Below, piece after piece: positions 43,603 to 46,189 of a stretch of DNA of 46,189 bases. The translations under genes were made by a program, and so were the position numbers. Under the pieces are notes generated by a model, which did not search any database, was not told the origin of the DNA, and saw only the letters and a program-made list of their open reading frames with translations. Within the stretch, counting starts at the first letter, position 1, and every line of letters begins with the position of its first letter. The stretch is from Bacteroidota bacterium (GTDB lineage: Bacteria; Bacteroidota; Bacteroidia; Flavobacteriales; Flavobacteriaceae): NCBI GenBank assembly GCA_022562895.1, contig JADFOK010000019.1:1-46189 (forward strand), read 5' to 3'.

Positions 43603-43813
43603 CTTTAGTGCTAAAACTTCTATTTGACATAATATAAATTATAGTACATTTTGCATTATTGGTTTATCCAGTGGATGAAGCAATAATCAAGAAAGTTGGC
43701 GCGCTGGCGATTATATGGTATTTAGCACTATTATTAAAATGATAGCTATAAATCTAAACTTATATCGGCAAGCAAACTTTAAACTACACCCAACAAAGCA
43801 TAAAAGGTATAAG
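43603..43813. other. Gap with a promoter-like site but no supported gene
   Basis: With the upstream terminator this is part of a 331-bp stretch without a gene (43483-43813). It holds TTTG (43623-43626), 18 bp, TACATTTT (43645-43652) on the plus strand, close to a Bacteroidetes promoter and pointing towards the 3' end of the cold-shock gene on the other strand. A 27-codon hydrophobic frame (43659-43742, TTG start) follows but has little support. No RNA family recognised. Confidence 0.4.
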
Positions 43814-44275
43814 CTACTTAACTAATTTCACTTTTACGGCATTCATTCCCTTCAACCCTTTTTCAAGTTCGAAAGTTACCTTGTCATTTTCTGTAATTTC
43901 ATCAATGATACCACTTACATGTGTAAAGTATTTTTCTTGATTTTCAGAATCGATAATAAAACCAAAACCTTTAGATGGATCGAAAAATGAAACGGTTCCT
44001 TTTCTAGCCGGGTCAAATTGTTCTTTATCACTCTCTAAGGTTTTTGGAACACTTACTTCTATATCTTCAGCATTGATACTAATTTTTTGAGAAGGATCTG
44101 GTGGAGTGTCTGTGATATTACCATAAGCATCCACATAGGCAAACTCAACTCCCTTTTTTCCACCTTCTTTAGCTTCCGCTTTGCGAGCTTCCATTTTCTT
44201 CCTCTTATCCTCACGTTTTTTTAAACGTTTCTTTTCTTTTTCATTCTTATTAAATGATTGCTGTGATTTTGCCAT
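43814..44275 (-). CDS. Cold-shock domain protein with long basic N-terminal extension
   Basis: The 153-residue protein carries a C-terminal cold-shock domain (about 91-153) with RNP1 (KGFGFI) and an RNP2-like KYFTHVSGI, ending in GLKGMNAVKVKLVK. Residues 1-45 are extremely basic and helical (KNEKEKKRLKKREDKRKK), then comes an acidic, proline-bearing linker (YGNITDTPPDPSQKI). The domain binds single-stranded RNA or DNA, and the basic tail may add RNA or ribosome contact. It lies downstream of the shorter cspA, separated by a terminator. Confidence 0.88.
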   Translation of the reverse strand: MAKSQQSFNKNEKEKKRLKKREDKRKKMEARKAEAKEGGKKGVEFAYVDAYGNITDTPPDPSQKISINAEDIEVSVPKTLESDKEQFDPARKGTVSFFDPSKGFGFIIDSENQEKYFTHVSGIIDEITENDKVTFELEKGLKGMNAVKVKLVK

Positions 44276-44387
44276 TGGGTTGTTTAAAATGTATTTTCAA
44301 TATTAGTCATATTTTTTATAGAAATGCTTTTTCTCTCAACTAATACTAAAAAAAATGTTGCCTCAATTCAGGACGGGTCATGATAAT

Positions 44388-44420
44388 AAAAAAAGCCCAT
44401 CAATATTGATGAGCTTTTTT
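44388..44420 (-). terminator. Terminator between the two cold-shock genes
   Basis: The sequence is a near-perfect inverted repeat: A-run, GC, then the palindrome CATCAATATTGATG, GC and a T-run. On the minus strand it ends in a run of T, 21 bp after the cspA stop. The layout is symmetric and so could act in either direction, but only cspA needs it. Confidence 0.8.
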
Positions 44421-44441
44421 AAAACTTGAAGTATATATGCT

Positions 44442-44633
44442 TTAGATAACTTTTACGTTCACTGCATTTAATCCTTTGTTGCCTTCTTGTAGATCATATT
44501 CAACTTCGTCGCCTTCACGAACTTCGTCAACCAATCCAGAAATGTGTACAAAGTGATCTTTTTTAACTCCTTCTTCAGTGATAAATCCAAATCCTTTAGA
44601 TTCATTGAAAAATTTTACTGTTCCTTTACTCAT
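44442..44633 (-). CDS. cspA: Cold shock protein CspA-type RNA chaperone
   Basis: The 63-residue protein is a single cold-shock domain with RNP1 (KGFGFI) and RNP2 (HFVHIS). It binds single-stranded RNA and melts secondary structure to keep translation going in the cold. I start at ATG 44633 (MSKGTVKFFNESKGFGF), the conserved family start; a longer frame to 44684 would run into the leader. The 5' leader region (44634-44857) is AT-rich and contains the palindrome ATGGTACCAT (44675-44684). No clear thermosensor structure can be shown by eye. Confidence 0.94.
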   Translation of the reverse strand: MSKGTVKFFNESKGFGFITEEGVKKDHFVHISGLVDEVREGDEVEYDLQEGNKGLNAVNVKVI

Positions 44634-44857
44634 TGTAATGTAATTAAATTTATAATATTTATTAATTTGCAAAGATGGTACCATTTTTTTGACATATAAT
44701 ACTTTAATTGACTTCTTTTCAATTCATTATAAATCTAGTCGTTTATATATCTAGATAATAAATAAACTTAGGATATAAGCCGATGATTATTGGAGCTACC
44801 CTTAGGGTTTTTAATTTGGTATAAAAAGTGTTTTGCTTTCCCATACACAAATTGCTA

Positions 44858-45940
44858 TTAATTTATAATATATAGAAGCCGCCCATCCATATGATCAGCC
44901 ACTTTACCATAAGCGATTAAGGATCCGCCAATAGTCCATCTTTTGGATCTTCCAATACTGTACCAAAGGGAATACCGCTGATATAACCATCTAGGTTGTA
45001 TATTTTTAGGTCGGGTGATATATACACCAAACTGTTGCAGGAAATAAAAATTTCCTAAGGAAAAATGATGCCCCAGGGTCACCGCAGATGAAAATGCCGA
45101 ATCATCTAACATGTCGAGTTCAGCGATCTTCTCATCGGAATAGTCATACCATAGTTCTATTCCTGCGTTGACACCGTTGATAACAGATAGTGGTTGTAAC
45201 GCTCCACCCAGAAATCCGATAAGCGGATGGCTAGTCGATTCGGCCTCACCACCGGAAGATCGTAAGCTAAAAAAGGATCCCATATAATATTTTATGGACA
45301 TGTCATGATCCCGTAATTCCCTGGGCTTAGGTTGTAAGGCTTCATAATTGATAACTCTATCGACACCTATCGATACCGTAGGAAAGTTCATTCCCTTATT
45401 AGGCTGTTTATTACCACCGTTAGAAATGTGATTGTAGTTTGCCGATATGTTTATTGCATAATTATCATTAAGATGGTAGTTAAGATTAAGCGATAAAGCC
45501 AAATAAAAACTGAAATGAGAACTAAAACGAAGATTATCGGGATTGGTTGTTGCATCAAATATTTTATCCAGATACGTGGCTCCGATAGTTCCCCTGAGAG
45601 AGAATTTTAAAGGCCCCTTATAGGTGAAATACGGTTCCACGAAGTAGAGCAAGTTGTATGAACTCCCCAAAACCTGGGGATTGGCATAATTAAAATATGC
45701 AAAGGAAAGACCTGTACGGCCATAGCAATAACAGGTTTTCCAGGCTTTATCGCTTGTTTTGAGCCGGCTGTATTCTAATTGAATCCCATAGGGATTAGCT
45801 TGGGATATGGACTTTACTTCTCCAGAGTTAGAAATGATAATGCCATAGTGCGTTTTCAGACCATAAAAAATGGGATCTATCTGCCCAAAAGTGAGATGGA
45901 ATGTTAGAAGAAATAGTACAAATCCAACATACTTTTTCAT
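44858..45940 (-). CDS. PagL-like acyloxyacyl hydrolase/outer-membrane barrel
   Basis: The 360-residue protein has a signal peptide (MKKYVGFVLFLLTFHLTFGQ) and barrel strands. It carries the lipid A 3-O-deacylase signature NHISNGG (His171, Ser173) followed by QPNKGMNFP, matching the HxSNxx...PNxG arrangement of PagL. In P. aeruginosa PagL the third catalytic residue, Glu, is 14 residues after the His; here that position (185) is Asn. The protein is also much longer than PagL (about 170). It would sit in the outer membrane and could trim lipid A, but activity is uncertain. I use ATG 45940, not the TTG three codons before it. Confidence 0.8.
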   Translation of the reverse strand: MKKYVGFVLFLLTFHLTFGQIDPIFYGLKTHYGIIISNSGEVKSISQANPYGIQLEYSRLKTSDKAWKTCYCYGRTGLSFAYFNYANPQVLGSSYNLLYFVEPYFTYKGPLKFSLRGTIGATYLDKIFDATTNPDNLRFSSHFSFYLALSLNLNYHLNDNYAINISANYNHISNGGNKQPNKGMNFPTVSIGVDRVINYEALQPKPRELRDHDMSIKYYMGSFFSLRSSGGEAESTSHPLIGFLGGALQPLSVINGVNAGIELWYDYSDEKIAELDMLDDSAFSSAVTLGHHFSLGNFYFLQQFGVYITRPKNIQPRWLYQRYSLWYSIGRSKRWTIGGSLIAYGKVADHMDGRLLYIIN

Positions 45941-46189
45941 AACAATCAAACTACAAAAAAAGTACTAAATATTTAATGATATAGTCGAAAAGTTTTATAT
46001 GAATTTATGATGGCAAGAACTTTGTACAAATTCCCGATCATATTTTTGAACTTAATAGCTTGTTGCTTATTAAGTATAAATTAGTTCCGAAATCGAAATT
46101 CTGCAAGGAGTGCTACTTAGGGACTCTTGCCTATACAAATACCAACTACAATAAGTAATATTGATTAATATGCTTTTTTTAATTTAATT
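45941..46189. other. Right-edge region without a supported gene
   Basis: AT-rich sequence. A plus-strand 25-codon frame (46007-46084, MMARTLYKFPIIFLNLIACC...) looks like a signal peptide with a lipobox-like end but stops at once. A second frame is open for about 25 codons just after it, so a frameshifted small secreted protein is conceivable. Not supported enough to call. Confidence 0.35.

Noticed and set aside
43659..43742. 27-codon hydrophobic frame as a gene
   Set aside because: Needs a TTG start and has no conservation evidence; kept only as part of the orphan-promoter finding.
44675..44684. Palindrome ATGGTACCAT upstream of cspA as an operator
   Set aside because: A single 10-bp palindrome without a partner site or a known regulator is weak evidence.
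46007..46084. 25-codon frame resembling a lipoprotein signal at the right edge
   Set aside because: Ends right after the signal-like part; a frameshift would have to be assumed.
1..46189. Mobile elements, CRISPR arrays, phage genes or defence systems
   Set aside because: No transposase, integrase, regular repeat array, long terminal repeats or known defence genes are visible; gene content is housekeeping throughout.

Overview
The window reads as an ordinary stretch of chromosome from a low-GC member of Bacteroidetes, most likely class Flavobacteriia. The evidence is the AT-rich sequence, Bacteroidetes-type promoters (TTTG about 20 bp before TAnnTTTG), little sign of Shine-Dalgarno sites, and marker genes such as a fused branched-chain 2-oxoacid dehydrogenase E1, BshA, a flavobacterial-type LptD, TamB and an EF-G-like paralogue. 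I see no insertion sequence, prophage, integrase, CRISPR array or other clear mobile island.

Layout. 1-1904: tRNA-Arg, a frameshifted outer-membrane-protein gene, and a complete small tRNA unit (promoter, tRNA-Ser, tRNA-Pro, terminator). 1956-4982 (minus): AI-2E-type permease, DUF4159 protein, a decayed scrap of rsmE, and tsaD. 5077-12712: tamB converging on ridA and lptD. 12782-20918 (plus): amidase, MCE/MlaD-like protein, membrane Fe-S protein, HAD phosphatase, CCG-domain Fe-S protein, a conserved small protein, and a GH3/serine-hydrolase fusion. 20989-31444: bshA, an M19-like peptidase, a small barrel, a large FAD/Fe-S dehydrogenase, a lipoprotein, aroC, a dicarboxylate/amino-acid symporter and an MscS channel. 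31658-38248: a lamin-tail protein, two very small proteins, DCC oxidoreductase, ung, nucleoside phosphorylase, SUI1 factor, an isopenicillin-N-synthase-like dioxygenase and fused E1. 38336-45940: lipocalin-like lipoprotein, OmpA lipoprotein, RlmI-like methyltransferase, EF-G-like GTPase with a coiled-coil partner, two cold-shock proteins and a PagL-like barrel.

Functional themes. The first 15 kb is rich in envelope biogenesis: TamB and LptD export or assemble outer-membrane material, the amidase and the GH3/serine-hydrolase fusion act on peptidoglycan, and the MCE protein suggests lipid traffic. A second theme is electron transfer: the 14.9-17.5 kb operon encodes a cytochrome-b-like membrane subunit with two [4Fe-4S] clusters plus a CCG-domain partner, and a separate FAD/Fe-S lactate/glycolate-type dehydrogenase lies at 24.3 kb.

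The most interesting sequence-level signals are three lesions in the first ~5 kb (a one-base frameshift, an rsmE remnant, and an in-frame stop at the 5' end of tamB), a PagL-like protein with Asn at the expected catalytic Glu position, an M19-like enzyme with HxH instead of HxD, and an orphan promoter-like site near 43.63 kb. I did not find a convincing new defence or mobile system here.
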